A DNA stretch of 64,000 bases from the NCBI RefSeq assembly GCF_014860165.1, contig NZ_JACZKG010000071.1, positions 1 to 64,000 of the forward strand, in the 5' to 3' direction. The translations under genes were made by a program, and so were the position numbers. The notes under the pieces were generated by a model that made no database searches, was not told the DNA's origin, and saw only the letters and a program-made list of their open reading frames with translations. Shown in pieces: positions 25,979-37,207 of the stretch; the first letter of the stretch is position 1; the number at the start of each line of letters is the position of its first letter. Origin of the DNA: Devosia sp. GTDB taxonomy: Bacteria > Pseudomonadota > Alphaproteobacteria > Rhizobiales > Devosiaceae.

Positions 25979-27583
25979 CTAGAATTCGGCCCAGTCCTTG
26001 GCGAGAGCAGTATTGCCCACGCTCTGGGCGGCGCGAACGGGCTTCGCCGCCGCGCGCTTGACCGGCGCCGGCGCCAGCACGGGTCCGGGCGTGGCGCCGA
26101 TGCGAAAGACTTCCACGATATGGTCCAGTTCCCCCGCCTGGCCTTCGGTCTGCTCGATGGCGGCATTGGTTTGTTCCACCAGCGCCGCATTGTGCTGGGT
26201 CATCTCGTCCATCGCCCGGACAGCAACCGCAACCTCTTCGAGGGCGCCGGACTGTTCCTTGTTCGCCTGCGCGATCGTGTCGATCAGCGACGCACTCTCC
26301 TCTGCCCCGCTCACGATGCCCAGCAGCGTCTGGGCGGCCTGCGCCACCAGCCGCGAACCGGATTGCACCTCATTGGCGCTCGCCTCGATCAGTGCCTTGA
26401 CGTCGTTGGAGGCCTGCGCGGCAGACTGCGCCAGCCGCCGCACTTCGACGGCGACGACCGCGAAGCCCTTGCCGGCATCGCCGGCGCGCGCCGCCTCCAC
26501 CGAAGCATTGAGGGCCAGCAGGTTCGTCTGGAAGGCGATATCGTCGATCAACCCGATAATGTTGGAAATCTTGGCCGAACTGGATTCGATGGCCAGCATG
26601 GCCTCGCTCGCCCTGCGCATGACGTCGCCGCCCTGCGCGGCGCTGGCAGAAACCGCCTGCGCCTTCTCGCTCGCCGTCCCGGCACGGCGGGCATTCTCCA
26701 CCACGGCCGTCGACAGCTGCTCGACCGCCGCCGAGGTCTCTTCGATCGTGGCGGCCTGTCGTGTGGTCCGATCAGCTAGGTCATTGGCGCCCGACAGGAT
26801 CTCCCCTGTCGCCGTCTTGAGCGAACGCGATGTCTGCTGCAACTGGCTGACGATGCCGGTCAGCTTCTCGGCAACGGCATTGGTATCGTCCTTGATCTGC
26901 TCGAATTCGGGTTCGAACGCGTCGGTAATGCGGCTGGTCAGATCCCCCTGCGCCATATCCTTGAGCACCGCGCCGGTGAGAGCAACGGCGCGATTGATCT
27001 TGGCCTTGGCGGCATCGTCGGCCGCGCGGGCCTCTTCGGTCATCTTGTCAAAATAGGCGGTAACGCCGATGTCGATATCGAGCAGCATGGATTTGAGCAC
27101 GGCGCCAAGCGCCTCCGCCATTGCATCGGCCCGCTCCAGTACAGCCTCCGGAGACTGCGCAGTCTTTCCACCGAAACGGCCCCGCGTGGGAGTCAGAGCC
27201 TCTGCCATGGCGTCGTGAATGAGTCCCAGCACCAGGGTCTCGAAGATCACGCCGTAGCCCCCGATATGCCAGCGCGGTTCCAGTCCGATCTGCGCATGGC
27301 GCAGCCCTACCCTGGTACTGGCCTCGAAGTAGTCATCGTCGAACTTGCCGGCGGCAATCGCCTTCCAGTGCCCGATCTGCTTGGATTGTGCACGATCCAT
27401 CTGCGGCTTGCCGTCAAAGAACTTCGCGACCGCAGGCACCTTGGCGATCTTGGCGTAGAATTTGTCGAGGGCAAGCGGCAGGTGAGTGTCGATGTGCCGC
27501 TGCACACTTGCCAGCTGCTCACGCGAAGCCGCGTCCAGTCCTATGAAGTCGAGGCGAGTCTGGAGGGAGTTCTTCGCTTGCAT
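25979..27583 (-). CDS. Soluble globin-coupled chemoreceptor (protoglobin MCP, receptor A)
   Basis: A 534-residue methyl-accepting protein with no membrane segment. Residues 1-160 form a protoglobin/globin-coupled sensor; the motif [20 protein letters not shown] places the proximal haem histidine at residue 96. A HAMP-like segment (about 205-255) and the signalling coiled coil (about 260-500, with [20 protein letters not shown] at the tip) follow. It ends in DWAEF, a CheR/CheB tether of the W-x-x-F type. HemAT-like proteins sense oxygen for aerotaxis; that function is inferred. A near-perfect FNR/FixK box lies 60 bases upstream, unlike the other receptors. Confidence 0.92.
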   Translation of the reverse strand: MQAKNSLQTRLDFIGLDAASREQLASVQRHIDTHLPLALDKFYAKIAKVPAVAKFFDGKPQMDRAQSKQIGHWKAIAAGKFDDDYFEASTRVGLRHAQIGLEPRWHIGGYGVIFETLVLGLIHDAMAEALTPTRGRFGGKTAQSPEAVLERADAMAEALGAVLKSMLLDIDIGVTAYFDKMTEEARAADDAAKAKINRAVALTGAVLKDMAQGDLTSRITDAFEPEFEQIKDDTNAVAEKLTGIVSQLQQTSRSLKTATGEILSGANDLADRTTRQAATIEETSAAVEQLSTAVVENARRAGTASEKAQAVSASAAQGGDVMRRASEAMLAIESSSAKISNIIGLIDDIAFQTNLLALNASVEAARAGDAGKGFAVVAVEVRRLAQSAAQASNDVKALIEASANEVQSGSRLVAQAAQTLLGIVSGAEESASLIDTIAQANKEQSGALEEVAVAVRAMDEMTQHNAALVEQTNAAIEQTEGQAGELDHIVEVFRIGATPGPVLAPAPVKRAAAKPVRAAQSVGNTALAKDWAEF

Positions 27584-27642
27584 GTCGTTTGGACCATGAA
27601 CATTGCGGGTTTGAGACTTGTCATGGCCCAGACTCCCAAATC

Positions 27643-27656
27643 TTGACCTGGATCAA
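27643..27656. promoter_or_regulatory. FNR/FixK-type box upstream of the protoglobin receptor
   Basis: TTGAC-CTGG-ATCAA, one base from the TTGAT-N4-ATCAA consensus. Its centre is about 66 bases before the ATG at 27583. A class II site at -41.5 would give a leader of about 25 bases. The surrounding 181-bp gap (27584-27764) has no other feature and no T-rich terminator. Confidence 0.7.
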
Positions 27657-27764
27657 CTCACGGTCATTCTAGCGGTTCATGGTAAATTATTCATTGATAA
27701 GTTCTCGGCGGAACTTAATCGATCCGCCGCGACGCTTTCCCCAACGACACCATCCTGTTGGCGC

Positions 27765-30209
27765 TCAACGGCGGCCGAAACGGCTCCCTGCCGCCGCGGT
27801 GAGGCCGGATGGCCTGCCGGACGCCTCCGTGGCGGGGGTAGTTTGCGCCGGCCGCGTCACTGTGAACACCCCGATCACCCGATCGAGTTCATTGGCCTGT
27901 GCCTCGGTCTGCTCGATCGCTGCATTGGTCTCTTCGACCAGCGCCGCATTGTGCTGGGTCATCTCATCGAGATGACGCACCGCCACGTTGACCTCGTCGA
28001 TGGAAGCGGCTTGCTCGCGGCTGGCCGTGGCGATGCCGTCAAGCAGCGCTGCATTGGCGCGGATCGCTCCCTGCACGGCCTGCAAGCGCTCGGCAGCACT
28101 GGCCACCAGGCGCGTTCCGCCCTTGACCTCGTTGGCCGACTGTTCGATCAGCGCCTTGACGTCGCTCGACGCACTGGCCGCCGATTGAGCCAGACGCCGC
28201 ACTTCCACCGCTACCACGGCAAAGCCCTTGCCCGCATCGCCCGCCCGCGCCGCTTCGACCGAGGCGTTGAGCGCCAGCAGGTTGGTCTGGAAGGCGATAT
28301 CGTCGATCAGCCCGATAATGTTGGAAATCTTGCCCGACGACTGGGTGATGCGCTCCATCGCCCCGGTTGCCTCACCCATCACCTCACCGCTGGCCTCAGC
28401 CTCGGCCGACACCGCCCGCGCCTCGCGGCTGGCCTGTTCGGCCTGCGTGGCATGGTCGACAACGGTACGGCTGAGCTGCTCGATGGCGGCGCTGGTTTGC
28501 TCGATCGTGGCCGCCTGGCGCGTGGTGCGCTCGGAGAGGTCATTGGCGCCCGACAGGATTTCCCCCGTCGCCGTCTTGAGCGCACCCGACGTTCCGCGCA
28601 GTTGGGTGATGATGTCACCCAATTGCTCGGCCACGCCATTGGTATCCGCCTTGAGGCGGCCGAACGCGCCCTTGTAGTCGCCCGTCACGCGGTGCGTGAG
28701 GTCGGCGCGGGCGAGCGAGGCCAGCACATTGCCGGTTTCGGTCAGCCCGCGATCGACCGTTGCCACCAGGTCGTTCACATCAAACGCCAGCTGGCGCAGT
28801 TCCGGATCGCTGAGCTCGGTGCCAACGCGCCGCGAAAAGTCGCCATCGATCGCGGCGCCCACGACCGCACCGATCTCCTGCTGCAATCCCTGGACGACGC
28901 TGACCCGCGCAGCCCGCTCATCGCTCATGTCGAGCTCGGCGGCGCGCAGGTCGCGCATCTTGAGCCCGTTGCCACGGAAGACCTCGACGGCTTCGGCCAT
29001 GGCGCCCAGTTCATCGGCGCGCTCGAGGCCGGGCACGGCCAACTCGAGCCTGTCGGCGGCAATGTTGGCCATGGCATCCGTGAGGCGGGAAATCGGCCGC
29101 GTGATCGTGCGGGCGATGAAGACACTGGCCGCAGCGGCCAGCGCCAGCAGCACCAGGCCGATGACAAGCATGGAATTGCGCAGGCCCACCGATGGCGCGG
29201 CAATGTCGGCCTCGCTTTCGAGCGCCACCACGGCCCAGTCGACGCCGCCAAAGCTCAGCGGTTCGCTCGCAGCGACATAGCTCGCCCCCTCGTGATGGGC
29301 CAGCTTGCCCAGGGCGACGCTGCCCGTCAGCGCGGCGTCGATGGCCTCGCCTTGGAGCGACAGAGTCAGCGCATCATTGCCTTCGGTCCTGGGAGAATCG
29401 TTGCGCACCAGACCATCCTGGCCGACCAGATAGATCTCGCCGCTCGCGCCCAGGCCCTGCGTACGGTTCAGCACGTCACCGATACGTGCGGTGGAGAGCT
29501 GGAAGGCAATCACGCCGATCAGGAAACCCTGGTCATGGACTGGCGCAGCGATGAAGCTGGCCGAGGCGCCCGCGCTCGGTCCATAGGGCGCAAAATCGGA
29601 GAGGAACACCTGCCCCTCCTCACCCGCCATGGCGTCGCGCACCACCTTGCCCAGGTCGCTATCGGCCCAAGGCCCGCCGCCCTCGGCGAAATTGGTGGCG
29701 AAATCGGCCTCCTTGAACACCGTATAGACGTTGTTGAAGTCGGTATCGAACAGGAAGATGTCGTAATAGCCGCGCGCCTGCAGCAGGCTGCGGAAGTCGC
29801 TGTGCAGGGCCCGGTGGTGCAGGTCATAGACCGGCAGCTTGTCCGATGTGTCGAGCAGCAGTTTCTCCCCGGCCGGATGCGGGTTCTGCGTGATATAGGC
29901 GTCCTGCAGCAGCTCGGTCGGGTCGCCCTGACCCGACAGCGAACGCATGGCGCCCGAGAACAGGTCAATATCGGCGGCAATTTCCGAGCGCCCCGCAAAC
30001 AGCGTCAGATCTTCGGCGACCTCGCTGAGATAGGCCTCGAGCGTCGAGCGCGCATTGGCCGCCGCCGCCGTCAGCCGCTGCTCGGCTTGGCTGGTGACAA
30101 TGCTGTTGCTGGCGAAGTACCCGGCCAGGGCCAGGCTCGCGCCGGTGACCAGCGCGATCGCCACGACCATCGCTGGCAGCTTGAAGGCAAGTTTGAGCTG
30201 CGTCGTCAT
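27765..30209 (-). CDS. Methyl-accepting chemotaxis protein with large periplasmic Cache sensor (receptor B)
   Basis: An 814-residue receptor. The first membrane helix is at about 13-34. A periplasmic region of some 300 residues resembles a double Cache domain ([32 protein letters not shown]). The second helix is near 345-365 and is followed by HAMP, a second HAMP-like segment and the signalling hairpin. It is a close architectural relative of receptor G. It ends in GSRFGRR and lacks the W-x-x-F tail present in all six neighbours. The ATG at 30209 is chosen because the 24 codons upstream are not part of a membrane start; GGAAG lies 8 bases before it. Confidence 0.88.
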   Translation of the reverse strand: MTTQLKLAFKLPAMVVAIALVTGASLALAGYFASNSIVTSQAEQRLTAAAANARSTLEAYLSEVAEDLTLFAGRSEIAADIDLFSGAMRSLSGQGDPTELLQDAYITQNPHPAGEKLLLDTSDKLPVYDLHHRALHSDFRSLLQARGYYDIFLFDTDFNNVYTVFKEADFATNFAEGGGPWADSDLGKVVRDAMAGEEGQVFLSDFAPYGPSAGASASFIAAPVHDQGFLIGVIAFQLSTARIGDVLNRTQGLGASGEIYLVGQDGLVRNDSPRTEGNDALTLSLQGEAIDAALTGSVALGKLAHHEGASYVAASEPLSFGGVDWAVVALESEADIAAPSVGLRNSMLVIGLVLLALAAAASVFIARTITRPISRLTDAMANIAADRLELAVPGLERADELGAMAEAVEVFRGNGLKMRDLRAAELDMSDERAARVSVVQGLQQEIGAVVGAAIDGDFSRRVGTELSDPELRQLAFDVNDLVATVDRGLTETGNVLASLARADLTHRVTGDYKGAFGRLKADTNGVAEQLGDIITQLRGTSGALKTATGEILSGANDLSERTTRQAATIEQTSAAIEQLSRTVVDHATQAEQASREARAVSAEAEASGEVMGEATGAMERITQSSGKISNIIGLIDDIAFQTNLLALNASVEAARAGDAGKGFAVVAVEVRRLAQSAASASSDVKALIEQSANEVKGGTRLVASAAERLQAVQGAIRANAALLDGIATASREQAASIDEVNVAVRHLDEMTQHNAALVEETNAAIEQTEAQANELDRVIGVFTVTRPAQTTPATEASGRPSGLTAAAGSRFGRR

Positions 30210-30331
30210 CGAGGATACTTCCGGAGTTGTGGCACTGCTGCCTTTGCCAAGGCATGCCCGCAGCTCCTCTTCCACGGCCATGACGCGAATAAACCATAGG
30301 CCCCAGGAGGTTAAGGAAGCCCTTCGGGCTC

Positions 30332-30367
30332 GCGGCGGTCCCCGGATCTTGACCCGGGGACCGCCGC
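30332..30367. repeat. Palindrome after receptor C (family B-like)
   Basis: A perfect 14-bp stem GCGGCGGTCCCCGG/CCGGGGACCGCCGC with an 8-base loop, 10 bases past the receptor C stop. The core (CCCCGGATCTTGACCCGGGG) resembles the family B repeats at 2717-2793. It probably also serves as a transcript end. Confidence 0.7.
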
Positions 30368-30377
30368 AGCACCTGGC

Positions 30378-32402
30378 CTAGAATTCGTTCCAGTCAGCCG
30401 AGATGGCGGCATTGCCCTGGCTGAGATAGGTCTGGGCGGCCTTCCTGACACTGGCCGGCTTGGCCGGTGCCGGTGCTGCGCGGACCTTTGCAGCGGCGGC
30501 CGGCTCGCGGCCGGTGTTGAACACTGCCACGATCGCGTCGAGCGCGCTCGCCTGCGCCTCGGTCTGCTCGATGGCGGCATTGGTCTGCTCCACCAGCGCC
30601 GCATTGTGCTGCGTCATCTCGTCCATGGTGCGGACCGCGACGTTGACCTCTTCGATGGCCGAGGCCTGTTCGTGGCTTTCCCGCGCGATGCCTTCCATGA
30701 GCTGGTTGTTGGCGCGGGCGGCCTCCAGCATGGACGACAGGCGTGCCGCAGCGTCCGCCACCAGCCGCGAGCCGCCCTTGACCTCGTTGGCGCTCTGCTC
30801 GATCAGCATCTTGACGTCAGCCGAGGCGCTGGCGGCCGATTGCGCCAGGCGCCGCACTTCCACGGCCACCACGGCAAAACCCTTGCCGGCATCACCCGCC
30901 CGCGCCGCTTCCACCGAGGCGTTGAGCGCCAGCAGGTTGGTCTGGAAGGCGATGTCGTCGATGAGCCCGATGATGTTGGAGATCTTGCCCGAGCTGGCCT
31001 CGATGGCGATCATGGCCTCGTTGGCCTGCTGCATCACCTGCCCGCCCTCTTCGGCCGTGCGGGTCACCTGGCCGGCATTGGCGCTGGCTTCCTTGGCGCG
31101 CTGGGCGTTCTGCAGCACGGTCGAGGCCAGCTGCTCCATCGCCGCCGACGTTTCTTCGATCGTCGCCGCCTGCTTGGTGGTGCGTTCGCTCAGGTCATTG
31201 GCGCCCGACAGGATTTCGCCCGTGGCAGTCTTGAGCGTGCCCGAGGTCTCGCGCAACTGCGTCACCACCTCGCTCAGCCTGTCGGCCACCGCATTGGTGT
31301 TGGTCTTGAGGCGAGCGAATGCGCCCTGATAGTCCCCCTCCATGCGGTGGGTGAGGTCCGTATTGGCCAGCGCCGTCAGGACCCGCCCGGTCTCGTCGAG
31401 GCCACGGTCCACCGTGGTGACGAGGCTGTTGACGCTGCTGGCCAGGCCGTTGAGCTCCGGATCGGGAAATTCCGTCTCGACCCGCCTGGTGAAATCGCCT
31501 GATATGGCCGCATCCACCACCTGGCCGAATGCAGCCTGCAGGTCGGTCATCATGGCGCGACGGCTCTGCTCCTCAGCCACGATGCGGGCAGCCTCCGCCT
31601 CCGTCATCTGGCTGATCTTGCGCCCGTTTTCGCGGAACACGTCGACCGCCCGGGCCATGTCTCCGATTTCGTCGCGCCGGTCCTGGCCTTCGAGCACGAT
31701 GTCGAAGTCATTGTTGGCCAGTCGCACCATGTCGGCTGTTAGCGCCGCGATCGGCCGCCGGATGGCGCGGGCGATCAGGGCGCCCAACGCCAGCACCACG
31801 GCCATCACGCCCAGGGTGATCGCGGCGCTGGTGACGGCTGCCTGCATGAAGATGGCCTGCACCGTGGTCATCAGCACGCCGCTGGCAATCGTCCAGCCCC
31901 AGGGCGCGAAGGCCTGCGCATAGGTGACCTTGTCCTTGGACAGGCCATCCTTGTCCTTGAAGGCATAGGAGACGAAGTACGATCCCTGGGCTTTGGCGCC
32001 GTCGATCATCTCGGCCATGTAGAGCTTGCCATTGGCGTCGGTCGTTTCGCGCCGGTTGGTGCCTTCCTTCTCCGGCTGATAGGTGTGCAGCACGTTCACA
32101 TAGTCGAAATTGTCGACGAAAATGTACTCTTCGCCCTGGTAGCGCATGGCCCGCAGGGCATCGAGCGCAGCGGCCTGCGCCGCCTCGGTTGACAGTGTCC
32201 CCGCCTCGGCCAGCGCATGGTAGTGCTGCACGATGCCGGCGCCAGCCTGCACGACGCTCTGGATTTCCGTGCGCTTGAAAGCGTCCAGATTCTGCCGCAG
32301 GGCGTAGAGCTGGTAGGCCACAACGCCGGCAAAGCCGAGGGCGAAGACGAACAGCAGACTGTAGAGACGCCGGGCAATGCTGCCGGTAAACAAGCGGGAC
32401 AA
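30378..32402 (-). CDS. Methyl-accepting chemotaxis protein with single Cache sensor (receptor C)
   Basis: A 674-residue receptor. Helix 1 is at about 14-32. A periplasmic sCache_2-type domain (about 35-185) has GEEYIFVDNFDYVNVLHTYQP and APWGWTIASGV, the hallmarks of that family, which binds small organic acids and similar ligands. Helix 2 (about 190-212), HAMP, an inter-HAMP segment and the signalling hairpin follow. It ends DWNEF. The start is TTG at 32402, supported by GGAG 8 bases upstream. A TTAA-N7 motif lies 60 bases upstream. Confidence 0.9.
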   Translation of the reverse strand: MSRLFTGSIARRLYSLLFVFALGFAGVVAYQLYALRQNLDAFKRTEIQSVVQAGAGIVQHYHALAEAGTLSTEAAQAAALDALRAMRYQGEEYIFVDNFDYVNVLHTYQPEKEGTNRRETTDANGKLYMAEMIDGAKAQGSYFVSYAFKDKDGLSKDKVTYAQAFAPWGWTIASGVLMTTVQAIFMQAAVTSAAITLGVMAVVLALGALIARAIRRPIAALTADMVRLANNDFDIVLEGQDRRDEIGDMARAVDVFRENGRKISQMTEAEAARIVAEEQSRRAMMTDLQAAFGQVVDAAISGDFTRRVETEFPDPELNGLASSVNSLVTTVDRGLDETGRVLTALANTDLTHRMEGDYQGAFARLKTNTNAVADRLSEVVTQLRETSGTLKTATGEILSGANDLSERTTKQAATIEETSAAMEQLASTVLQNAQRAKEASANAGQVTRTAEEGGQVMQQANEAMIAIEASSGKISNIIGLIDDIAFQTNLLALNASVEAARAGDAGKGFAVVAVEVRRLAQSAASASADVKMLIEQSANEVKGGSRLVADAAARLSSMLEAARANNQLMEGIARESHEQASAIEEVNVAVRTMDEMTQHNAALVEQTNAAIEQTEAQASALDAIVAVFNTGREPAAAAKVRAAPAPAKPASVRKAAQTYLSQGNAAISADWNEF

Positions 32403-32461
32403 TTCAATTACTCCAGGGGGCGATGACTAAGTGCCCCGACGGAACAAATCTCATCCTTGCC

Positions 32462-32476
32462 TTAATACCCGGTAAA
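32462..32476 (-). promoter_or_regulatory. CtrA-like box upstream of receptor C
   Basis: Minus strand TTTA-CCGGGTA-TTAA, near the CtrA consensus TTAA-N7-TTAA; 60 bases from the start codon. One of a series at comparable distances before che-island genes. Confidence 0.4.
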
Positions 32477-32508
32477 CCATGCGCTTCACGCACCGCCAAA
32501 AGCGGAGA

Positions 32509-32526
32509 GGGCGCCTTGCGGCGCCC
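32509..32526 (-). terminator. Terminator-like hairpin after receptor D
   Basis: A 7-bp stem GGGCGCC/GGCGCCC with a TTGC loop, 26 bases past the stop codon. The T-run comes late (CTTTT about 9 bases after the stem), so strength is uncertain. Confidence 0.5.
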
Positions 32527-32551
32527 CTTTGCCCCGGCGGGTGGTGCGGAA

Positions 32552-34636
32552 TCAGAATTCCGACCAGTCCTTGGAAATGGCCGCATTGCCCTGCGACAGG
32601 TAGGAACGCGCCGCCGACCGCACCTTGTCCACGACGCCGCGCTCTTGCGTCGGCAAGCCGCGCGCTGGGGCCCGCCTCGGCGCCGCTTCGGCAGTCGCCT
32701 CGATGGTGAAGATATCCACCACGCGGTCGAGCTCGCTGGCCTGCGCCTCGGTCTGTTCGATCGCGGCATTGGTCTGTTCCACCAGCGCCGCATTGTGCTG
32801 CGTCATCTCGTCGAGCGTGCGCACCGCCACCGAGACCTCGTCGATCGCCGCGGCCTGTTCGCGGCTCGCCTTGGCGATCGACTGCATCAGGCTGGCATTC
32901 TGGTTGACGGCCTCGAGCATGGCCGTCAGTTGCTCGGAGGCACTGGAGACGAGCTTGCTGCCGCCCTGGACCTCGCCTGCCGACTGCTCGATCAGCACCT
33001 TGACCTCGCTGGACGCCTGCGCGGCCGACTGCGCCAGGCGCCGCACCTCCACGGCCACCACGGCAAAACCCTTGCCGGCGTCGCCTGCCCGCGCCGCTTC
33101 CACCGAGGCATTGAGGGCCAGCAGGTTCGTCTGGAAGGCAATGTCGTCGATCATGCCGATAATATTGGAAATCTTCGCCGAACTGGAGGTGATGCGCTCC
33201 ATGGCCTGGTTGGCCTCGCTCATCGTGACCCCGCTATGGGCGGCGCTCTGCGATACCGACTGGGCCTTGCCATTGGCGTCTTCGGCCATGCGGGCATTTT
33301 CGGCGACCGTGCTGGCCAGTTGCTCCATGGCGGCCGAAGTTTCCTCGATCGTCGCCGCCTGCTTGGTGGTCCGTTCGGAAAGGTCGTTGGCGCCCGACAG
33401 GATTTCGCCCGTCGCGGTCTTGAGGGTCCGCGAGGTCGAGCGCAGCTGCGTGACCACCTCGGTCAGCTTGTCGGCCACCGCATTGGTATCGCCCTTGAGC
33501 TTGGCGAAGGAGCCCTGATAGTCGCCCGCCATCCGCTTCGTCAGGTTGGTGTCCGCAAGCGCTGCCAGCACTTCGCCGGTCTCGGCGATACCGCGGTCGA
33601 CCGTTTCGACCAGGTTGTTGACGCTGGCGGCGAGCGAATTGAGCTCGGGATCGGCAAATTGCGCATGCACGCGCTTGGAGAAGTCGCCGGCAATGGCGGC
33701 ATCGACCACCTCGCCGAAGGCGGCCTGCAGGGCCACCATCATGTCGGTGCGCTCCACCCGCCGGCGCTGCGAGGCGGCCCGCTCTTCGTCGGTCATCTGG
33801 CTGACCTTGAGGCCGTTCTCGCGGAACACTTCCACGGCCCGGGCCATCTCGCCTACCTCATTGCCCCGTTCGATGAACGGCACCTCGGCGTGATAGTCGC
33901 CTTCCGCAACCGCCTTCATCGTGCCGGCCAGCTTGGGAACCGACGCCATCATCGCTCGCGACAGCAGGTAGCCAAGGGCGCCCAGGACCGCCAGGGTGGC
34001 GAGGCCCACTACGAGCAGCACCTTGACCGCATCATAGACGACGGCCTCGATCTCGCCCTTGTCGATGCCCACGAACACGATGCCCACCGGCTTGTTGGTC
34101 TGGTCGAAAATGGGCTGATAGGCGGTGTAGAAGGGCCTGCCGACAATCGTCGCCTCGCCAAAATAGGCCTTGCCTTCCATCATCGGGGCATAGGCCGGGC
34201 TGGACTGGCCCAGCGGCGTCCCCACAATGCGTTCGCCATCATCGCCGACAATGGTCGTGGTCATGCGAAAGAAATCCTGGCTGGCCTCGTCCCAGCCGAA
34301 AATGGTCGCAGCCTCGCCGGTAATCCGCGCAATGGAATCCACGATCTCGTGGTTGAGGAACTGCCGTGGCATGGCCCATGTGCGGATCTCGGCAATGTCG
34401 CCGGTTTCGCTCCACACCACTTCGGCGCCCGGCAGGCTGGCCTGCACTATGGTCGCCGCCGTCTTCAGATTGGTCGTCTGCTGGTCGAGCGCAGTGGCGC
34501 GCGTGGAGGCACTCAGGTTGAGATAGATCGCCGCTGTCACCACCGATACGGAAACGATGATCGCCGAGATCACCAGGATCGCGATCATCGTCGTCAGCTT
34601 GATATTGCCGATAAAGTGGCCAGCGCGCTTCAACAT
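32552..34636 (-). CDS. Methyl-accepting chemotaxis protein, Cache_3-Cache_2-type sensor (receptor D)
   Basis: A 694-residue receptor. Helix 1 is at about 13-40. The periplasmic sensor (about 45-255) has [30 protein letters not shown] and [19 protein letters not shown], a pattern shared with receptors E and F. Helix 2 is near 260-282, then HAMP and the signalling hairpin. It ends DWSEF. I chose the ATG at 34636, with GGGG 10 bases upstream, over a TTG five codons earlier. It is likely monocistronic, with a hairpin after it and a TTAA-N7 motif 72 bases before it. Confidence 0.9.
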   Translation of the reverse strand: MLKRAGHFIGNIKLTTMIAILVISAIIVSVSVVTAAIYLNLSASTRATALDQQTTNLKTAATIVQASLPGAEVVWSETGDIAEIRTWAMPRQFLNHEIVDSIARITGEAATIFGWDEASQDFFRMTTTIVGDDGERIVGTPLGQSSPAYAPMMEGKAYFGEATIVGRPFYTAYQPIFDQTNKPVGIVFVGIDKGEIEAVVYDAVKVLLVVGLATLAVLGALGYLLSRAMMASVPKLAGTMKAVAEGDYHAEVPFIERGNEVGEMARAVEVFRENGLKVSQMTDEERAASQRRRVERTDMMVALQAAFGEVVDAAIAGDFSKRVHAQFADPELNSLAASVNNLVETVDRGIAETGEVLAALADTNLTKRMAGDYQGSFAKLKGDTNAVADKLTEVVTQLRSTSRTLKTATGEILSGANDLSERTTKQAATIEETSAAMEQLASTVAENARMAEDANGKAQSVSQSAAHSGVTMSEANQAMERITSSSAKISNIIGMIDDIAFQTNLLALNASVEAARAGDAGKGFAVVAVEVRRLAQSAAQASSEVKVLIEQSAGEVQGGSKLVSSASEQLTAMLEAVNQNASLMQSIAKASREQAAAIDEVSVAVRTLDEMTQHNAALVEQTNAAIEQTEAQASELDRVVDIFTIEATAEAAPRRAPARGLPTQERGVVDKVRSAARSYLSQGNAAISKDWSEF

Positions 34637-34707
34637 GCCAGTCAGCCCCAAAATTATGCGCGTCGAGAAGTCCTCCGCGCCAATCCGGGAAAATTATCAG
34701 CATAGGC

Positions 34708-34722
34708 TTAAGCGAATGTTTA
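34708..34722 (-). promoter_or_regulatory. CtrA-like box upstream of receptor D
   Basis: Minus strand TAAA-CATTCGC-TTAA, one half-site perfect; 72 bases from the start codon. Confidence 0.4.
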
Positions 34723-34865
34723 TCGCCCGGAAATCCGGGCCTTTCCGACGGTCGGGGCACCCACCAAACCACACCATGTCATTCAGTTGCCAGGCAGATT
34801 TCGGACTTGTCCGACAAGTTGCGGCGCACGGCAACCGGCGCAGAATTGACGCCCCCGAAACGAAA

Positions 34866-34893
34866 GACCCGCGCTGCCGGAGCAGCGCGGGTC
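34866..34893 (-). terminator. Intrinsic terminator of receptor E
   Basis: A 12-bp perfect stem GACCCGCGCTGC/GCAGCGCGGGTC with a 4-base loop, then TTTCG on the minus strand; 24 bases past the stop codon. Confidence 0.75.
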
Positions 34894-34917
34894 CCGGCTC
34901 TGTGTGTCGACCGAGAG

Positions 34918-37002
34918 CTAGAACTCGTTCCAGTCGGGCGCCAGCGCGGCATTGCCATGGGTCAGATTGACCGAGGCCGCAGCCAACCGCTGCTGCAGTC
35001 CCCGCGCACCGCCACTGGCAGCGGCGGCGGCAGGCCGCTGGTCCTGCCGGACGGCGGGACTGTCGCTTTGGGTGATACGGAACACCTCGACAATGCGGTC
35101 GAGCTCGGTGGCTTGCGCCTCGGTCTGCTCGATGGCCGCATTGGTCTCTTCCACCAGCGCGGCATTGTGCTGGGTCATTTCGTCCATGGTGCGCACGGCC
35201 GTCGTCACTTCCTCGATGGCCGAAGCCTGTTCGCGGCTGTCATTGGCGATCGATTCGAGCAGGCCGTTATTGCCCCGCGCCGCCTCCAGCATAACCTTGA
35301 GCTTGCCGGCCGCATCGCCCACGAGCTTGGAGCCGGCATTGACCTCGCCTGCCGACTGCTCGATCAGCACCTTGACCTCGCTGGAGGCCTGGGCTGCCGA
35401 TTGGGCCAGCCGCCGCACTTCCACCGCCACCACGGCAAAGCCCTTGCCGGCATCACCGGCCCGCGCCGCCTCCACCGAGGCATTGAGGGCCAAGAGGTTG
35501 GTCTGGAAGGCAATGTCGTCGATCATGCCGATAATGTTGGAAATCTTGGCCGACGACTGGGTAATGCGCTCCATGGCCGAGGTCGCCGCATCCATCACCT
35601 GCCCACCTTCCTCGGCGGTGCGGGTGACCTGGGCGGCATTGGCGCTGGCATCCTTGGCACGCTGCGCATTCTTGAGCACCGTACCCGCCAGCTGTTCCAT
35701 GGCAGCCGAGGTTTCCTCGATCGTCGCCGCCTGCTTGGTCGTGCGCTCGCTGAGGTCGTTGGCGCCCGAGAGGATCTCGCCGGTCGCGGTCTTGAGCGAG
35801 CCGGACGTGTGGCGCAGCTGGCCGACCACTTCGGTCAGTTTGTCGGCCACCGCGTTGATGTCGGATTTGAGCGTGGCAAAGGCGCCCTCATATTCGCCCT
35901 CCATGCGCTCAGTGAGGTCCGTATCGGCCATGGCGCCCAGCACCTGGCCCATTTCGGTCACGCCGCGATTGAACGTCCGCACGAGATTGTTGACGCCCTC
36001 GGCCAGCGCATTGAGTTCCGGATCGGGAAACTCCGCCATCACCTGCCGCGAAAAGTCGCCGGCCACGGCCGCGTCAACGACCTCGCCAAAGGCGGACTGC
36101 AGCTCGCTCATCATCTTCTGCCGGTTTTCCTGATCGGCGATGATGCGCGCGGCCTCTGCCTCCGTCATCTGACTGACGCGCAGCCCATTCTGGCGGAATA
36201 TTTCCACGGCGCGGGCCATGGCGCCCACTTCGTTGCCCTGCCGCGTATAGGGCACTTCGATCTCGTAATTGCCCTCGGCAATGGTTTCCATGGAGCTGGC
36301 GAGCTTGGGAATTGGCTTGGTGATCGTGCGCGACAGCAGCAGGCCGAGCAGCCCCAGGGCAACGGTCACCAGGCCCCCAACCATCAGGATCAGCCCGAGC
36401 ACGCCGTTGGCGGCGGCCTCGACATTGGCCATTGGCGTACCAACGAAGATCGCACCCATGACCTCGCCGCTCATCTTCTCGATGGGCTGCAGGGCCGCGA
36501 AATAGCTGATGCCGTTGATCGGCAGTGCACCTACGAACGGCTCGCCCGCCAGGATCGAGGCAAACGCGGGGCTGGTGGCGTCCAGTGCCAGGTCGGCGAC
36601 GCGTGTACCATCGGCCGCCATGAGGCTCGTCGTCTTGCCGGCCAGGACCTGAGTGGCCGCGTCCAGCACGTAGATGGTGGCATCCTGCCTGGTGACGCGG
36701 GTCACCGAATCGATGATCTCGGTGTCGTAGAATGGCGGGACGGCCCAGCTCTGGAAAGCGGCCATCGTCCCCTCTTCGGTCCAGTTCAGCACCGAACCGG
36801 AAATGCGCCGCTCCAGGATCGTGGCCGCAACCGCGAGGTTGGTTTCCTGCTGCGCCTTGCTGTCGGTAACCGACTGGGCATGCAGGTTGAAGTAGATGGC
36901 ACCCGACACTGCCGCGATCGACCCAATGATGGAGACAAGGACCAGCGCCGCGATGGCGGTGGTCATCTTGATGTTACCAAAGACCTCAAAGAACTTCCGC
37001 AT
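34918..37002 (-). CDS. Methyl-accepting chemotaxis protein, Cache_3-Cache_2-type sensor (receptor E)
   Basis: A 694-residue receptor. Helix 1 is at about 9-35. The periplasmic part has [35 protein letters not shown] and a conserved YFAALQPIE segment. Helix 2 is near 250-275, followed by HAMP and the signalling hairpin. It ends DWNEF. Two ATG starts are possible: 37008, or 37002, which has a GGGGGG run 8 bases upstream and is preferred. The sensor is homologous to D and F but well diverged, so ligands probably differ. Confidence 0.9.
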   Translation of the reverse strand: MRKFFEVFGNIKMTTAIAALVLVSIIGSIAAVSGAIYFNLHAQSVTDSKAQQETNLAVAATILERRISGSVLNWTEEGTMAAFQSWAVPPFYDTEIIDSVTRVTRQDATIYVLDAATQVLAGKTTSLMAADGTRVADLALDATSPAFASILAGEPFVGALPINGISYFAALQPIEKMSGEVMGAIFVGTPMANVEAAANGVLGLILMVGGLVTVALGLLGLLLSRTITKPIPKLASSMETIAEGNYEIEVPYTRQGNEVGAMARAVEIFRQNGLRVSQMTEAEAARIIADQENRQKMMSELQSAFGEVVDAAVAGDFSRQVMAEFPDPELNALAEGVNNLVRTFNRGVTEMGQVLGAMADTDLTERMEGEYEGAFATLKSDINAVADKLTEVVGQLRHTSGSLKTATGEILSGANDLSERTTKQAATIEETSAAMEQLAGTVLKNAQRAKDASANAAQVTRTAEEGGQVMDAATSAMERITQSSAKISNIIGMIDDIAFQTNLLALNASVEAARAGDAGKGFAVVAVEVRRLAQSAAQASSEVKVLIEQSAGEVNAGSKLVGDAAGKLKVMLEAARGNNGLLESIANDSREQASAIEEVTTAVRTMDEMTQHNAALVEETNAAIEQTEAQATELDRIVEVFRITQSDSPAVRQDQRPAAAAASGGARGLQQRLAAASVNLTHGNAALAPDWNEF

Positions 37003-37085
37003 GGTCATTTCCCCCCGGACGTCCGGATGCAGCGAATTCCTCGCGCGCAGCGGACCTGCTGAGGAGGAAAATTACGGGAAAGCGG

Positions 37086-37100
37086 TTAATCGAAAGTTGT
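37086..37100 (-). promoter_or_regulatory. CtrA-like box upstream of receptor E
   Basis: Minus strand ACAA-CTTTCGA-TTAA, with one perfect half-site; 84 bases from the start codon. Confidence 0.35.
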
Positions 37101-37171
37101 GCGGGGCAGTCCCGGTATCGTTTCCGGTGACGATTTCGCCCATGGGATGCAGATTTATTGGCAAACCGGAC

Positions 37172-37198
37172 AATCAGGACGCCAATGGCGCCCTGATT
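37172..37198 (-). terminator. Hairpin after receptor F
   Basis: AATCAGG/CCTGATT outer stem plus CGCC/GGCG inner stem, 10 bases past the stop codon. No T-run, so termination is not assured. Confidence 0.45.
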
Positions 37199-37207
37199 CT
37201 TCCATTG

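Noticed and set aside
34805..34819. ACTTGT-CCG-ACAAGT palindrome as an operator for receptor D.
   Set aside because: It lies about 170 bases before the start codon and past the CtrA-like motif; a single occurrence gives no support for function.
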